A stretch of DNA of 56,636 bases from Vibrio cholerae (GCA_009728235.1 WNZI01000020.1:1-56636), one strand, 5' to 3'; shown: positions 46,562 through 56,275, counted from the stretch's first letter. Notes: generated from the letters alone by a model not told the origin. Translations and numbers: made by a program.

Positions 46562-48252
46562 AGGCTTGCGCTCGCGACGTCGCTGAAGTCCGTCACGTCG
46601 ACATCCGCCAGGTCCGTGATGTCGCCCACCGTGCGGTAGATCTCGTTGTAGGAGGACATGATCTCGTGCATCTGGAAGAACTCCTGCACGCGAACACGGG
46701 CGTTGTCCGCGTAGACCGCGTACAGGTCCGCGTTGCGGATCACCGCCCGGATGCCGTCGGCCATCTGCTGGACGTCGCCGGCCGTGGTGAGCTCGCCGCA
46801 GGACCCGATCGTGCTGCCGTCCCGGGCCAGGAGGTCATCCCCGATGAGCTGACGCATTCCACCGACGTCGGTTCCCACCGTGGGGATACCTGCGGCCATC
46901 GCCTCGAGGACCACGATCGGCTGACCTTCGTTGTAGCTCGGCAGCACGAGGAGATCGAACTGATCGAGCATGTCCCGGACGTTGACCGTCCCGTGGATGG
47001 TCACGTGGTCGTGCAATCCCAGACTCTCGATCTTCGCGAGGCAGGCCTCGTAGTACTCGGGCACGTGTTCCGTCGGCCCGAGGACGTCGAGGTGGAGATT
47101 GGGGAACTCGTCCCGGCGCAGGATGTCCATGCTCGACAGCAGGTCGAGAAGGCCCTTGATGGGTACCACGCGCGCTATGTAGACCAGCTTCCACACATGG
47201 GTGTCCATGTTCTTCGCAAGGTTCTGCTGGGCATCGAGGCGAGCACGGTACTTGTCCTCGAACTCCTCGATCACCATGGCGTTCGGTACGACGACGGCCT
47301 TGTCGATATCCGTGCCGAGCCGGGCTGCTTCGGTGATCGCCGTCGGATACAGGTAGGTGATGAGCGCAGCGCTCGGGTAGCAGAAGTGGCCCATCTCAGT
47401 CCACCATGCCATCCAGGCCCGTTCCTCCGGTGTGACGTCGAAGGTGCGGTAGTCCTCGGAGGTGATGGAGAGCGCCATGTTGCGGTCCAGCAGCGTGTTG
47501 ACGGTGTCTCGCACGTACAGGTTGTGCTCGGTCAGCAGGAACGACGTGTTGTGGTCGCGGGCAGCAGCAGCACCGAGGAGGGAGGCGTATCCCGTGGTGT
47601 GGGCGTGGTAGACGCGGGCCCTGGGCATGGTCTGCCCGAGGATGGCGTAGGCGAGGGACAGGAAGTTGCGCAGGGTCCAGAAGGAGTCCGCGAGGGACAG
47701 GTCGAGCTGCGGCATGCGGACCGAAAGGGCCTCCATGAACTCACGCGTACCCAGCAACGCCTGCAGCGGGTAGGTGCGGGTGCGCTCGTTGAAGCCCTCG
47801 TCGATGAGCTGCCAGAGGGGTTCCACCTCGCGGCGCTCGGACAGGGCGTAGATGGCGTCGAAGACGCGGTGGGATAGTTCGGTGCGCTGCACGGACGTCA
47901 TGGCCAGGTCCTTCGAGGACACTGCCATGAAGTCATGCCGGTGCTCCTGCATGCTCAGGTACACCGGGCGCACCCACACGACGTTGCTGGGCATGCCGTA
48001 GAGGTCCTCGTGGGGCGCGTCGGAGTCCCAGGTGATGTGGATGATCCCGTAGGTGAGGTCGGGGTTGTGCGTCACGATGTCATGCACCACAGCTGAGACA
48101 CCTCCCTTGAGGTACGGGTAGGTGGACTCCATGACGATCGCCACGTCGACGTCCTCGTACTCGCGCTCCGCGACAGCCAGCGCCGGAAGGATCTCGGTGA
48201 CGGACAGCTCGTGTGCTGCGCGGCGGGCCTTCGGGGTCTTGAACACGTACAT
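46558..48252 (-). CDS. pelF: PelF-like GT4 glycosyltransferase (DUF3492 plus GT4)
   Basis: 564 residues. The N-terminal DUF3492 region has DVAIVMESTYPYLKGGVSAV (about 35-55) and the HAHTTGYASLLG and LTEHNLYVRD segments. The C-terminal GT4 domain has VYIARVVPIKG (near 370), LPSYNEGQPIVVLEAMAAG (near 450) and a VGTDVGGMRQLI loop. This is the exact architecture of PelF, the UDP-sugar-using polymerising glycosyltransferase of the Pel pathway. The ATG at 48252 follows AGAAGGAAG; upstream reading in the same frame is not protein-like. It lies 35 bp after the pelG end and overlaps the hydrolase gene by 4 bp. Confidence 0.9.
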   Translation of the reverse strand: MYVFKTPKARRAAHELSVTEILPALAVAEREYEDVDVAIVMESTYPYLKGGVSAVVHDIVTHNPDLTYGIIHITWDSDAPHEDLYGMPSNVVWVRPVYLSMQEHRHDFMAVSSKDLAMTSVQRTELSHRVFDAIYALSERREVEPLWQLIDEGFNERTRTYPLQALLGTREFMEALSVRMPQLDLSLADSFWTLRNFLSLAYAILGQTMPRARVYHAHTTGYASLLGAAAARDHNTSFLLTEHNLYVRDTVNTLLDRNMALSITSEDYRTFDVTPEERAWMAWWTEMGHFCYPSAALITYLYPTAITEAARLGTDIDKAVVVPNAMVIEEFEDKYRARLDAQQNLAKNMDTHVWKLVYIARVVPIKGLLDLLSSMDILRRDEFPNLHLDVLGPTEHVPEYYEACLAKIESLGLHDHVTIHGTVNVRDMLDQFDLLVLPSYNEGQPIVVLEAMAAGIPTVGTDVGGMRQLIGDDLLARDGSTIGSCGELTTAGDVQQMADGIRAVIRNADLYAVYADNARVRVQEFFQMHEIMSSYNEIYRTVGDITDLADVDVTDFSDVASASL

Positions 48253-48287
48253 GGTTCTTCCTTCTGAGGGATAAAGGGGGTTGGGTA

Positions 48288-49495
48288 TTACCAAGACGTG
48301 GCGTGGCGCCAGAACAGGGTGTACTCGGGCTGGCTCCAGTGGCGCTTGTACAGAGTCCAGGCGACACCGACGAGCACGAGGTCGGCCACGACCAGCGCGC
48401 CGTAGGCGAGCGCGGCACCGGCAGATGTCTGCGTCGTACCGATGAGCAGGAACGCGAGAGCGCAGAGGGCGAGATGGACCCCGCCCAGGACCTGCGAGAG
48501 CACCTTCTCCCCGATGTAGTCCAGCTCGTAGCTGAGCAGCGTCAGGATCATGAAGGCCCATGACGCGACACCCACGGAGATGGCCAGGAGGACGTGCACA
48601 GGCTGGATGCCCTCGAGGAGCAGGGTGACGATGAGCGTGAGCACCATGCCGACGGCACCCGTGCTGAGGATTGCCCGGTCCACCGTCCGGGTGAGCCGCT
48701 TCGAATGCTTGGCCAGGACGGTGAGGGGTTCCTCGGCGATGGAACGGTGCAGAGTCGTGACCGCCTTATCGACGCGGGGTGCGAGGTTCACGAAGTAGTA
48801 GTTGTAGGCGATGACTGCGGGAAGCATCGCGAGGAACACGATCACCACCTGGAAGTCGCCGTCGGTGACCAGGAACAGCAGGAACTTGTCGGCCCACAGC
48901 ACGGCGCCGAGCAGCAGGCCGCGCACGAGGTCAGAGGAGAAGTCACGTGCGGGGAGGCGCTTCCGCAGGCTGACCGCACTCAGGCCGCGCCCGATGGCGA
49001 CGATCTGCGTGAGTGAGCCGACCAGTGGCGGCAGCACCAGATGGTGGGGGCGACGAAGAGCGCGGCAGCATAGGCAGCCCAGGCGAGGGCCCAGAGGTCC
49101 CTCCGGTTTCCGACGTTGGCCAGGACGAGCGACTGGACGAACAGCAGGTGAAGGGCGCAGAGGGCCGCGTAGGTGGCGAGCGCGGTGAAGGACCATCTCG
49201 TGGCGAGCCAGAGCGGGATGGCGAACAGCACAACAAGTGGCAGTGCCTGGACGAACATGGCGGGCCAGGTGGTGCAGAAGCGGCGGGTGATCGCTGCCAT
49301 GTCCCGTTCGGCCATGAGGTCACCGATCAGGCGGTATGCCGGAAGGCACGCGGCCTGTGCCAGCCACGGGACGGTGATCGAGGACGCCAGCACCACGAGG
49401 GTCAGCTGCACACCTCCCACATTCACTGCCGCCATCGCGGGGCTGACCAGCGGGTACACCAGATTCAGCAGGATGACGGGGGAGAGGTACAGCAA
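48288..49495 (-). pseudogene. pelG: PelG-like polysaccharide transporter, split by an apparent frameshift
   Basis: Two frames join into one protein of about 400 residues with twelve predicted helices. The N-terminal half (49495 to about 49046) has SPVILLNLVYPLVSPAM and ASSITVPWLAQAACLPAYR. The C-terminal half (to 48288) has AVLWADKFLLFLV, whose W-x-DK matches a PelG signature, YNYYFVNLAPRVDKAV and FWRHATSW. The jump is at a run of five G (49046-49050); six would restore one reading frame (FVAPHHLVLPPLVG). A TTG at 49495 is the first possible start, and the N-terminal boundary is uncertain. The neighbour PelF supports the call. Either real inactivation or a base-calling error in a homopolymer. 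Confidence 0.7.
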
Positions 49496-49749
49496 CAGGC
49501 CGGCGCCGGTCGTGAACCGTCAGCCGACTGCGCCCGTTCCCCGCCGGAGCGCGAAGCGCCGGGACGCGCGAGGGTGAACAGGGCCACCATGACGAGCAGG
49601 GCGCCTACGGCCAGGAGAGCGTAGGACCACCATTTGGGCATGATGTTGTCGGCGATAGGAACAAGAGCCGTGAGGATGAGTGCGACGACGATGACGATCG
49701 TGCGGCGACGGGTGAACGAGTCGTGGAGGAGGGACTGGAGAGAGGTCAT
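49465..49749 (-). CDS. Small two-helix membrane protein upstream of pelG
   Basis: From the ATG at 49749 (preceded by GGGAAACCC and a weak ribosome site), a 94-residue protein has a short basic start, two hydrophobic helices (about 16-33 and 43-62) and a polar C-terminal tail. The tail runs into the start of pelG in another frame (overlap 31 bp), so its true end may be earlier if an indel exists here too. It would be the first gene of the Pel-like operon. No homologue is recognised; PelE and PelD are not similar. Confidence 0.6.
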   Translation of the reverse strand: MTSLQSLLHDSFTRRRTIVIVVALILTALVPIADNIMPKWWSYALLAVGALLVMVALFTLARPGASRSGGERAQSADGSRPAPACCCTSPPSSC

Positions 49750-50521
49750 GGGTTTCCCTGGGCCACACCGTTCCGAGCATTGACCCGGGAAAGCGACCCT
49801 GTGTGAGACGTGAGTGAGATGGCCCTGCCAGCTGCTCCATGACCGAAGCCAGGATGAGCACAGCTGGGTACTCTGTGAAGAGGTCCCGGTCGAAGTCCTG
49901 CCCGAAGGCAAAGGTGCGTCGTCGCCGGCTCCGCAACGAGCACCGACCTAAACGTAAACCGCCGTCCAGCACCCTGGCATGAGTAGGGCATACGCTTCTT
50001 TCGGCGGCCCGTCGTTCCTCTGAGCACCTGCTTACGCGCCTGAGGGCACTCACCACTTGGTTTACTCGGCGGTAACTACGCAGCAGCCTTACCAATTCGC
50101 GGAACCCGGGATTCCACCGAGCTCGGAACAGGCGGCCACGAACTTTCGCTGAATGCTGTTCTGCCCACTCTCGCCACCGCGCACTCCCAACGCGTGGGAA
50201 AATAGACTACCCGCAGGCGACGGTCCAGGAAGACTCGGATGACGTCCGTCGTTGCGCCTGGGGAAGGTGGAGTTGTCAGGGTCATAGAATCCCATGGCGT
50301 GACACTTTCTCCATGCTTTATCCATGCGAACAACTAGTCGGATCGAGGAACAGCCCTGCGCGATGTGCTGCCTGTGACACCGCGCGCTGAACCTTCGTCA
50401 GGGCCGGTGTTGAATGTGCCCGTGAACGGCGAGAGGCAGGTATGCTCGCACGACCACGCGCTGATGGGGCATTGCGATGGGACGAGTCCAGCTCAAACCG
50501 GTCCGTCGATGAGGATGAGCA
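49750..50521. other. Long intergenic region between the Pel-like operon and LAL regulators 3 and 4
   Basis: These 772 bp separate two divergent transcription units and contain no convincing gene. Short minus-strand open frames (50076-50333 and 49520-50095) lack family features and have no ribosome sites. It should hold the promoter of the minus-strand Pel-like operon and that of regulator 3, and is the first place to look for LAL binding sites. I saw no clear inverted repeat. Confidence 0.5.
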
Positions 50522-53218
50522 ATGACTGAGCAAGTGAAGGACGCCTCTTCGAGGCTCGGCATCAGCCTGCTCCAGGCGGCGGCTCCGTTGGTACCTCGAT
50601 CACCGGCGGACCTCCCGGGCGGCCCCCGACGACTCGTGGCACGCGACGTCGAGATCGATCGCGTGAAGGGGGCACTTGCCGATCCGGCCTCCTACGGAGT
50701 GCTGGTCACTGGCGACGTCGGACAGGGGAAGACAGCAATCGTGCGGCAGGCCGTGGCGACGCTTCCCGTGGCGGCCGAGGTGCTGCATATCCGAGGATCG
50801 AGCACCGCCGCCGGCACACCCCTCGGCGCACTGACCGTCCTCCTCGTGGACCTCGACGAAGAGGTCGTCCGGAATCCTCTCCTCCTGCTCACCGCGCTCC
50901 AGGGCTTGTTCGCCCGGATGGCGAGCGGGCGGCCTGTCGTCGTCGTCGATGGAGTGGAGGACCTCGATGCGGAGTCCGCAACCGTACTGGCTCACCTCGC
51001 GTCGGCCCGAGCGCTCAAACTCGTGATCATCACCGCACAGACCCAGCGCATGCCGGACCCTTTTCTCGAGTTGTGGAGGAATCACAAACTCGAGCGGATC
51101 GACATCGAGCCTTTGACGCTCCATCAGGCCGAGGAGTTACTGGGGCAGGTCCTCAATGGTCCTGTCTCCCGTCTTCTCGCGGTGTCGCTGTGGCGCGATG
51201 CCAACGGCAACGCCGGTAACCTCGGCGCTGTCATCCCCCCTGCGCTCGAGTCGGGCTACGTGGCGCAGGTCGATGGGGTGTGGACGCTCCGGCGGTCTTT
51301 TCTCGAGGATGGGATCCCTGTCCCGGCCGGCTACCCCGACATGCTCGGTGATGTGCCTGACAGCGCCCGGACAGCGATCTTCCTCCTGAGTGTGTTCGGC
51401 GCCCTGCCGCTCCGAGTGCTGCTGAGGTACGCCCCGGCGAACGAGCTGACGGGACTGCAGCGCGACGGCGTCATCCGGATGCAGTTCGACAGTGGCTCCT
51501 CCGTGGCCGTGCTCGGTGATCCCGTGGCCAGTACCCGGCTCAGGGCGGCCCTGGCTCTCGCGCCCGAAGCGGGCGTCATGGAGGCGATCGAGGAGCTCGG
51601 ACGGGCGGACGAGGTCCCTCCCGCCTCGGATGTCCTCTCCGCTGCGTGGTTGGTGCACGCCGGCGGCTCCCTCACGGATGAGCGTCTACTGCGGTCCGCG
51701 CGGCACGCCAATGATCTGCTGATGCATTCGGTGGCCCGCCGTTTCCTTCTGACCCTGGATGACTGGCAGGAACAACCCGCAGCGGTCGTGGAGTTCGTTC
51801 GCATGGCGTCCGACGGCCCGGAGGCCCACACCGCCCTGGTCGCTGTGCGAAGGCACCTGGCAGACCAGCGCGTGCCTCTGGTGGTTCGGGCCAAGCTGCG
51901 TCTGGCCGGTGCGAAGCTGAGGATGAGGTATGCCATCGATCTGGAGGATTTGCCCGCTGAGCTACGCGACGGCTGGGCCGACTGCTCCGCGGTCGAAGGA
52001 GACGAGGGGGAGGAGACTCGGGCGGAGCTGTCCCTGCTCGGACTCGAGGTGGCGGTGATCGAGGGGCGGTACCGGGACGCGATCAGCGGTTCGCCAATGC
52101 TCCTGCCCTCGCTCGTTCTGGCCTCCTCGACAGCTGTCAGGGCGAAGGGACTGCTGGTGTTCGCCCTAGCGGCAACGGGGCAGGACAAAGCTGCCGCCGT
52201 GGTGGCGGAGGCCCTTGCCCTGTCCACCCGGCACTCGTCCTCCGGCGATCGCTGGGTGACGCACCGCGCGGGCGTCCTCGCGTCGGCCGTAGCCGGTCGG
52301 CTGGAGGAAGCGCTCGGACTGCTGCGTGCCGCCTCATCACTTGGTTGCCCCATCCAGGATGAGGGGTGGGCCGAGACTGTCGAGGGAATGCTGCTGGCCG
52401 GTTCGGGCCGCAGCCGGGAAGCACTTCCGTTGCTCCTGGCAGGGATGGCTCAGCTCAAGGTCGAGGACCGGTCTGCGGTGCTCCCTGCGACCGAGGCGGC
52501 GGCTGCCTACGCGTACGCCCTCGATGGTCAGGACGAGTTGGCTCGCGCTTGTCTGGCCCGCGTGGACTCGGCGGACGCGCACCGGGGCCGGTCCTCCCGG
52601 CAGATCGCCGAGTTCTTCAGCGTGCTCGCCACGTCCCTGCTCGACGGCTCTGCCCGTGCCGCGCAGGAGACGCTTCGTTGGGCCGACCGCCAGCGGGACC
52701 TCGGCAACGATGGACTCGAGCTTCTCCTCCTGACCCAGGCGGTGCGTCTGGGCGAGTACTCCGCCGCGCATCGTCTGTCGATTCTCGCCGCCGCACAGGA
52801 CAGCCCGCTGGCCGGGGTGGGTTTCCTCCTCAGCAGGGGCGTCCTGGCGCAAAGTGCGGCGATCCTGTTGGAAGCCGCCGAAGCGGCCCTGGCCGTCGGG
52901 CACCATGACCTCGCCGGGTCTGCCGCTCTCCTGACCGTCGACCTGCGGGAGGACGACGACGATCCCCTGATCTTCGTGCGCGCAGAACAGATCCTCAGGC
53001 GGACCTCGGTGGAACGGCGCCGGTCGCGGACCAGGAAGGCGCTGACGGAGCGAGAGCGAGCGGTGGCCCGGATGGTGGCGCGCGGAGCGTCGAACAAGGA
53101 TATCGCTGCTGCTGAGCATTTGTCGGTCCGGACGGCGGAAGGGTACGTCCACCGGGTGATGACCAAGCTGGGGGTAAACAACCGCAAGCAGCTGCGGTCG
53201 GTGTTCACGAACCCATGA
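50522..53218 (+). CDS. LAL-type ATPase/LuxR transcriptional regulator (3 of 4)
   Basis: 898 residues. A variable 50-residue start precedes the ATPase: Walker A GDVGQGKTAIVRQ (about 63) and Walker B PVVVVDGVEDLD (about 140). The long helical middle is followed by a C-terminal LuxR HTH at about 840: LTERERAVARMVARGASN with SVRTAEGYVHRVMTKLGV. The TAEGYV variant departs from the usual TVEGHL of the other three. Ends in an ATGA overlap with regulator 4. It is divergent from the Pel-like operon across the 772-bp gap, so autoregulation and control of that operon are both reasonable guesses. Confidence 0.92.
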   Translation: MTEQVKDASSRLGISLLQAAAPLVPRSPADLPGGPRRLVARDVEIDRVKGALADPASYGVLVTGDVGQGKTAIVRQAVATLPVAAEVLHIRGSSTAAGTPLGALTVLLVDLDEEVVRNPLLLLTALQGLFARMASGRPVVVVDGVEDLDAESATVLAHLASARALKLVIITAQTQRMPDPFLELWRNHKLERIDIEPLTLHQAEELLGQVLNGPVSRLLAVSLWRDANGNAGNLGAVIPPALESGYVAQVDGVWTLRRSFLEDGIPVPAGYPDMLGDVPDSARTAIFLLSVFGALPLRVLLRYAPANELTGLQRDGVIRMQFDSGSSVAVLGDPVASTRLRAALALAPEAGVMEAIEELGRADEVPPASDVLSAAWLVHAGGSLTDERLLRSARHANDLLMHSVARRFLLTLDDWQEQPAAVVEFVRMASDGPEAHTALVAVRRHLADQRVPLVVRAKLRLAGAKLRMRYAIDLEDLPAELRDGWADCSAVEGDEGEETRAELSLLGLEVAVIEGRYRDAISGSPMLLPSLVLASSTAVRAKGLLVFALAATGQDKAAAVVAEALALSTRHSSSGDRWVTHRAGVLASAVAGRLEEALGLLRAASSLGCPIQDEGWAETVEGMLLAGSGRSREALPLLLAGMAQLKVEDRSAVLPATEAAAAYAYALDGQDELARACLARVDSADAHRGRSSRQIAEFFSVLATSLLDGSARAAQETLRWADRQRDLGNDGLELLLLTQAVRLGEYSAAHRLSILAAAQDSPLAGVGFLLSRGVLAQSAAILLEAAEAALAVGHHDLAGSAALLTVDLREDDDDPLIFVRAEQILRRTSVERRRSRTRKALTERERAVARMVARGASNKDIAAAEHLSVRTAEGYVHRVMTKLGVNNRKQLRSVFTNP

Positions 53219-55872
53219 CCGACGCCGTGGAAGACCAACCGCTGTCCGGTGACCGCGAAGCCCTGGTGCAAGCCGTCGTCGCGGAGATGCTGACGTCCGA
53301 CTCGGTCGGTGTCATCTTCGTGGGCGAATCCGGCATCGGGAAGAGTTTCATCGCCAGGCACGTCGTGGACCAGGTGCAGGACAGCCTCGGCGTTCTGTCC
53401 ATCAGGGGTGGCGTGGGCCTCCGCTCGATCCCGTACGGAGCCCTGTCTCCCTTCCTGGGCGAGCTCACGCCGGCCGACGTCGAATCCCCTGCAGCGATCC
53501 CCCGGCGCTTCATGAGGGTCCTCGAACGTGAGTCGAAAACTCGTTCCGTGTCCGTCATCTTCGTCGACGACGCCCACGACCTCGACGACGAGTCCGCTCT
53601 GCTGATCATGCAGCTGGCGACGGCGCGCAAGGTCAAGGTGCTGGCGACCGCGCGGCAGGTTCCAGGGCTCGGCTCGGAGTTCGCGCGGGCCGTGAAGGAT
53701 GGGCTCCTCGTGCAGCACGCCGTCGAGCCCCTGACTCTCCTCGGGGTCCAGGAGGTGTGCAGCCGGATGCTCGGTGGTTCCGTACTCACCGGCACTGTGC
53801 GGCTTCTCTCCGAAGTCACCCGTGGGAACCCGCTCCTCCTGACGATGCTCGTGCACCAGGGCAGGACGGAAGGTTATCTCGTCGAGGAGAACGGCGTGTG
53901 GCGGTCGCGAGGCCCACGGCCTCCCGTCTCCGCACCTCTCGCGGATCTGATCCTGCACGGAGTCCGGCCCCGGAGTGGCGCCGAGCTCCGGGCCCTGGAA
54001 TTCCTCTCCGTCGCCGGGACGCTCCCGCGCGCCTCACTCGAAGCCGGTGTCCATCCGACCGTCCTGGCGCAGCTGGTGCAGGAGCAGCTCCTCGAGGTGG
54101 ACCCCGAGGACGAACGCCTGGTCTCCCTCCGACACCCACTCCACGCGGAAGCAATCCGAGGGAGCCTCACCACACCGCGCATGCTGGAGCTGGTCGAACT
54201 CGCGCTCGCAACGCTGCCCGAGTCACCCCACCGCTTCCGCGAGCAATTGCGCCACGTCTCCTGGGCCCTCATGACATCGCCCTCCGTTGGCGACCCGGTT
54301 CTGCTCAGGGCTGCCAGGTTGGCCAACCGTCTGCATGACCCGGCCTCGTCACTGCACCTCCTTGCCGCTATCCGACCGGCACTGCCCGGCTCCGACTACC
54401 TGCTGGAAGCGGCCTGGGCCCAACGGAACCTCAAGCGTTACGACCTCGCTCGTGTTCTGGTCGACGAGTCGCTCGGCTCGGGGCCGGATCCGCTGGTGGC
54501 ACGGGAGGCGATGGTGCTCTCCCTGCTCCTGCATCTCAGAGCAGGGAGCAGTGTGGAGGTCATCCGTGAGGACACCGATCGCTGGGTGGGTCTGCTGCAC
54601 GGGCCGGCGGGCCGGGTCGGCCCATCGGGGTCCGCAAGTGAACAGGTGCCGGTTCGACTGCTGCGCGCTGCCGTGAACGCCGTCGGCGGTGATCTGTCCA
54701 CGGCCCTGGAGCTGGATACCGAGGTGATGGACTCGGATCTGCCGGTCGACGTCCAGGCGGGAGGGCTCCTCCTGCGTGCCCATGCATTGACCCGGACGGG
54801 CAGGCCCCGGGCCGCCATCGATGCGCTCGCGGAGGCCCGGCGATTGATCGTCGAATCGCCCGAGCAACTCCTCACCCACCGTGACGCTGTCATCGCGGAG
54901 CACGCCCTGGCACTGGTCAGCTGCGGGTCCTGGGACGAGGCCCGAGAGCTCCTGAACAGCACATACTCAGGGGACCCCGAGAGTATCGGGATGTTCAGCG
55001 GATGGTTCGATGTCATCGAAGGAAGCCTGGGACTCCGCACCGGTCGATTCGATGACGCTCGACGGCGGTTGCTCCTGGCAGTCGAAGCCTTCCGCGAGCT
55101 GGATGACACCCTGTTCGTCGATTGGACCGCCGGTGCAGCGGCCTATGCCTGCGCCGTGGCCGGCGATGCGCAGGGAGCGCGCGCCCTGATGGAGAACCGC
55201 AGGGGAGCAACCGTGCCGTCCGACGCCGTCGGGCCCCTGATGGGCGAGGTCTACGCCGCGGCCGCACATGGTCAGCTGGGGAATCAGGACGCTGTCCCGT
55301 ACCTCCGCCGTCTCGCGGAACAGGCACAGGGCCAGGGCCTGCTCCTGGTCGCTGCAACCGCTCTCGACCATGCTCTCCTGCTGGGGGACCGCTCAGCACT
55401 GCGCCCCCTCGCCGACGTGACGCAGGACTTCGACGGCGGCCAGGAAGCTCTCCTCCACCGATTCGCCACCGCATCGATAGCTGGTGACCGCGACGCGCTC
55501 GTCAGCGAGGGCGAAGCCGCGCGGGAGCGGGGCTACCTGCCCCTGGCTTTGCGGGCACTCGAGGAGGCCGCGCTGGTCGGACCGCCCGGACCCGTCGTTC
55601 GGAAGATCGAGCGCCAGGCGGCCTCAGTGCGGGCGGAACTGGCTGTCGTGCCCGGCAGCACCGGTTCGTCCACGGCAACCGCCACCACACTGACGCGCCG
55701 CGAGGAGGAGATCGTCGAGCTTGTGGCGGCAGGGCATACCAATCGCGAGATCGCGGAGCTTCAGAGCATTTCAGCGAGGACCGTCGAGGGGCACCTCTAC
55801 CGGATCTTCGCCAAGCTCGGGATCAACAAACGTGAAGCCCTGCAGCAACGCCCCGAGGGCACTTCGTCCTGA
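53215..55872 (+). CDS. LAL-type ATPase/LuxR transcriptional regulator (4 of 4)
   Basis: 885 residues. It has Walker A GESGIGKSFIAR (about 36), Walker B VSVIFVDDAHDLD (about 112), the helical-repeat region, and C-terminal LuxR HTH LTRREEEIVELVAAGHTN with SARTVEGHLYRIFAKLGI (about 825-865). Its N-terminus, like that of regulator 2, starts almost directly with the ATPase. The partnership long-then-short (3 with 4, 1 with 2) and the 4-bp overlap are the same in both pairs, suggesting that the pairs came from duplication of a two-gene unit. Confidence 0.92.
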   Translation: MTDAVEDQPLSGDREALVQAVVAEMLTSDSVGVIFVGESGIGKSFIARHVVDQVQDSLGVLSIRGGVGLRSIPYGALSPFLGELTPADVESPAAIPRRFMRVLERESKTRSVSVIFVDDAHDLDDESALLIMQLATARKVKVLATARQVPGLGSEFARAVKDGLLVQHAVEPLTLLGVQEVCSRMLGGSVLTGTVRLLSEVTRGNPLLLTMLVHQGRTEGYLVEENGVWRSRGPRPPVSAPLADLILHGVRPRSGAELRALEFLSVAGTLPRASLEAGVHPTVLAQLVQEQLLEVDPEDERLVSLRHPLHAEAIRGSLTTPRMLELVELALATLPESPHRFREQLRHVSWALMTSPSVGDPVLLRAARLANRLHDPASSLHLLAAIRPALPGSDYLLEAAWAQRNLKRYDLARVLVDESLGSGPDPLVAREAMVLSLLLHLRAGSSVEVIREDTDRWVGLLHGPAGRVGPSGSASEQVPVRLLRAAVNAVGGDLSTALELDTEVMDSDLPVDVQAGGLLLRAHALTRTGRPRAAIDALAEARRLIVESPEQLLTHRDAVIAEHALALVSCGSWDEARELLNSTYSGDPESIGMFSGWFDVIEGSLGLRTGRFDDARRRLLLAVEAFRELDDTLFVDWTAGAAAYACAVAGDAQGARALMENRRGATVPSDAVGPLMGEVYAAAAHGQLGNQDAVPYLRRLAEQAQGQGLLLVAATALDHALLLGDRSALRPLADVTQDFDGGQEALLHRFATASIAGDRDALVSEGEAARERGYLPLALRALEEAALVGPPGPVVRKIERQAASVRAELAVVPGSTGSSTATATTLTRREEEIVELVAAGHTNREIAELQSISARTVEGHLYRIFAKLGINKREALQQRPEGTSS

Positions 55873-56176
55873 CGGGCAGCGAGTTCCCCCTCCTGCGCCA
55901 TGCAGGGACGAGGGCAACAACCGGCTCGTCACGCTGTACACGCTGATTCTCGCGCTCGCTGACAGCAGTTCCGCGACCGCGATGGACCGCGAGCGGACCA
56001 GGTAGCAGCGAGGCGGTCCGTTTCGAGTAGATCTTCCTGCGTTGATTTCCGCGGTACTCGCAACTCATGGTCGTCCTACGTGGAGATACGCAGGTCCGCA
56101 CCCGTCTTTCTCCGTGGAACCACGCGTCCTGTGCCGCGCCCCTTACGCAGTAGCGCTCACTGCGGTGACATGAGAT

Positions 56177-56236
56177 ACGAAGTGGGCTGATAAACCTCTA
56201 GAGCCTCAAAGAAATGGGGAGGCTTTTCCACTTCGT
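56177..56236 (+). promoter_or_regulatory. Nested hairpin in the leader of the 56276 gene
   Basis: An outer 9-bp stem (ACGAAGTGG 56177-56185 with CCACTTCGT 56228-56236) encloses an inner AGCCTC/GAGGCT stem (56202-56224) followed by TTT. It sits 40 bp before the start of the secreted protein gene. It may be a terminator for the LAL pair, an attenuator, or an RNA switch. The rest of the 55873-56275 gap shows no gene. Confidence 0.4.
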
Positions 56237-56275
56237 GACTCTTATGCCACTTCAATCCACGACAAAGGTGTTCAT

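Noticed and set aside
49520..50095. 191-codon minus-strand open frame beside pelG
   Set aside because: Arg-rich translation typical of a wrong frame; the two-helix frame from 49749 is the better candidate.
50076..50333. Minus-strand 85-codon open frame in the gap before LAL regulator 3
   Set aside because: No ribosome site and no family features; a second frame over the same span is equally open.
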